Positions 62,872 through 64,000 of a DNA stretch of 64,000 nt are shown one piece after another; the stretch's first letter is position 1; each line of letters opens with the position of its first letter. A program made the position numbers and the translations under genes. The DNA comes from Crocinitomicaceae bacterium (GTDB lineage: Bacteria > Bacteroidota > Bacteroidia > Flavobacteriales_D > Crocinitomicaceae): NCBI GenBank assembly GCA_029238665.1, contig JAQWFQ010000011.1, forward strand, positions 29,978 to 93,977. The letters run 5' to 3'. The notes beneath the pieces are model-generated. The model was not told the DNA's origin. It saw only the letters and a list, made by a program, of their open reading frames with translations, and ran no database searches.

Positions 62872-63795
62872 TTGGAATTATTAAAGCAACTTGTTGATGT
62901 AAGATCAGCCTCTGGAGATGAATTGAGAATGAAAGAATTTCTTCTTGATTATATAGCAAAAGAACAGTCAAACTGGAATGTGCAACCGACTATTGTGGAA
63001 GGGCAAGGGTTTCAAGATTGTTTGATTTTGGTTTTTGGACAGCCTAGAACTGCAATTTATGCACACATGGATAGCATTGGATTTTCAGTTGGTTATGAAA
63101 AAGAATTGATAAAAATTGGTGGTCCGGCTGCTATAGATGGAATGCAGTTGGTCGGGTCAGACAGTCAGGGGGAAATAGAAACTGAATTAATGTTGATTGA
63201 AGACGAGTACGGGGCAACCCACATGCAATATGTCTTTAACCGCATCATTGATCGAGGGACAATTCTTACGTTTAAACCAAATTTCAGAGAAACAGATGAG
63301 TATGTTCAATCTCCATATATGGATAACCGATTGGGGGTATGGAATGCTTTAATGGTTGCTAAAGATCTAGAGAATGGAGCAATTGTCTTTTCAACTTACG
63401 AAGAGCATGGCGGAAATTCAGTGGCTTTTTGCGCAAAATATTTGATGGAAAAACACGGTGTGTATCAATCGCTTATTTCGGATATTACTTGGGTAACACC
63501 AGGAGTTATCCATGGTAAGGGGGTTGCTATTTCAATGCGTGATCGTTGCCTGCCTAGAAAGACTTATTTAGACCAGATTATTGAGTTGGCTCGCGAGTCA
63601 GGAGTTGATTTCCAATTGGAAGTAGAGTCTGCAGGTGGTAGTGATGGAGGGATGCTTCAAAAATCAGATTTGCCGATTGATTGGTGTTTTATTGGTGCGC
63701 CTGAAGATAATGTTCATACACCCGATGAAAAAGTGTTTAAGTATGATATTATGACAATGGTAGAGCTTTATAAGGTTTTGATGAAGGCGCTATAG
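62872..63795 (+). CDS. M42/M20-like metallo-aminopeptidase
   Basis: 307 aa di-zinc peptidase. The TTG start at 62872 is used because the conserved LVDVRSASGDE segment begins seven residues later and no ATG precedes it. Metal ligands in order: AHMDSIGF (His), PYMDNRLGVWNAL (bridging Asp), STYEEHGG (catalytic Glu pair), DITWVTPG (Asp) and the late His in DNVHTPDE. SAGGSDGGMLQ is also typical. Probably an intracellular aminopeptidase acting on peptides. It lacks the large PDZ-like insertion of the longest members. Likely cotranscribed with yigZ; no terminator seen after it. Confidence 0.85.
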   Translation: MELLKQLVDVRSASGDELRMKEFLLDYIAKEQSNWNVQPTIVEGQGFQDCLILVFGQPRTAIYAHMDSIGFSVGYEKELIKIGGPAAIDGMQLVGSDSQGEIETELMLIEDEYGATHMQYVFNRIIDRGTILTFKPNFRETDEYVQSPYMDNRLGVWNALMVAKDLENGAIVFSTYEEHGGNSVAFCAKYLMEKHGVYQSLISDITWVTPGVIHGKGVAISMRDRCLPRKTYLDQIIELARESGVDFQLEVESAGGSDGGMLQKSDLPIDWCFIGAPEDNVHTPDEKVFKYDIMTMVELYKVLMKAL

Positions 63796-63913
63796 GTTCT
63801 TTCTAATGGTCGGCTGTGTTCCTGTTAAAGTACTTGTTGTTAAAAAGGTTGGCTTGATAAAAGTTTAATGAGTTTAGAGATTATCGAATCATTTTTTGTT
63901 GAATGTTTATTCA

Positions 63914-63950
63914 TTTTGTCTTGAGACAAAACGAACCAAAAACTCAAGAC
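63914..63950. repeat. nested inverted repeat in the 3' end of the window
   Basis: TTTTGTC-TTGA-GACAAAA (63914-63931) is a perfect hairpin. GTCTTGAG (63918-63925) is also matched by CTCAAGAC (63943-63950), so two mutually exclusive stems share bases. The segment through 64000 reads as a short polar peptide remnant (LETKRTKNS-like in one frame) of a kind I recall scattered in Bacteroidota genomes; that link is from memory and not tested. No start codon or gene is asserted. Confidence 0.4.
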
Positions 63951-64000
63951 CTGCAGAAACAACGGACTTCATTCTACGCAAAACAAAAGTGCGGCCGAGT

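Noticed and set aside
1..64000. CRISPR arrays, insertion sequences, prophage genes, tRNA or rRNA genes
   Set aside because: I scanned the intergenic gaps (all but one under 300 bp) and found no spaced direct repeats, transposase or integrase motifs, or tRNA-like cloverleaf ends.

Overview
The window is AT-rich chromosomal DNA from a member of the Bacteroidota, most likely order Flavobacteriales (possibly Crocinitomicaceae-like; the family is inference). Evidence: secreted proteins end in type IX secretion (T9SS) sorting domains with the LYPNP signature or the gliding-motility C-terminal domain; putative promoters carry the Bacteroidota -7 element TAnnTTTG; DnaE carries an N-terminal proofreading exonuclease; and there is a Bacteroidota-style TamB, DsbD, DUF1573 protein and POT transporters. 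Nothing points to a plasmid, prophage, insertion sequence or CRISPR array. No tRNA or rRNA gene was recognised.

Layout. 1-6.8 kb: biotin carboxylase (cut by the window edge) and tamB on the minus strand, with tsaD diverging from tamB. 6.9-12.6 kb: dsbD, recG, a frameshifted T9SS type B gene and a small TonB-C-like protein. 12.6-20.8 kb: acyl-CoA synthetase, amidohydrolase lipoprotein, valS and an M1 aminopeptidase lipoprotein. 20.9-28.1 kb: two tandem POT peptide transporters, a DUF819 membrane protein with an extra N-terminal domain, and an MsbA-like ABC exporter. 28.2-30.4 kb: rpmH, a beta-barrel-like protein and a lipoprotein gene interrupted at an A8 tract. 30.4-34.0 kb: a phosphate module, a Na/Pi cotransporter and a phosphate-type porin diverging from a region with 11-bp-spaced direct repeats. 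34.2-37.0 kb: yifB/comM and a fatty acid desaturase. 37.0-39.9 kb: a translationally coupled metal-chelate ABC importer. 39.9-44.2 kb: rpsF-rpsR-rplI, and divergent acnB. 44.2-49.4 kb: three tightly packed T9SS cargo genes (arylsulfotransferase-like, CotH kinase-like, beta-propeller). 49.4-54.4 kb: OM barrel, dapD, ruvX-def-lipoprotein, DUF1573 protein and a PKD/T9SS protein. 54.5-63.8 kb: dnaE, SirB1-like protein, a candidate small RNA, thioesterase, dnaA, yigZ and an M42-like peptidase.

Most genes are housekeeping. Peptide uptake fits together (M1 lipoprotein peptidase next to two POT transporters), as does phosphate uptake (outer-membrane porin plus inner-membrane Na/Pi symporter). The least explained parts are the secreted sulfotransferase/kinase/propeller cassette, the plus-strand terminator-bearing RNA between two minus-strand genes near 59.8 kb, the Pho-box-like repeats, the palindromic operator candidate between dapD and ruvX, and the two genes with frameshifts. 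All assignments come from reading motifs by eye; no database search was run.
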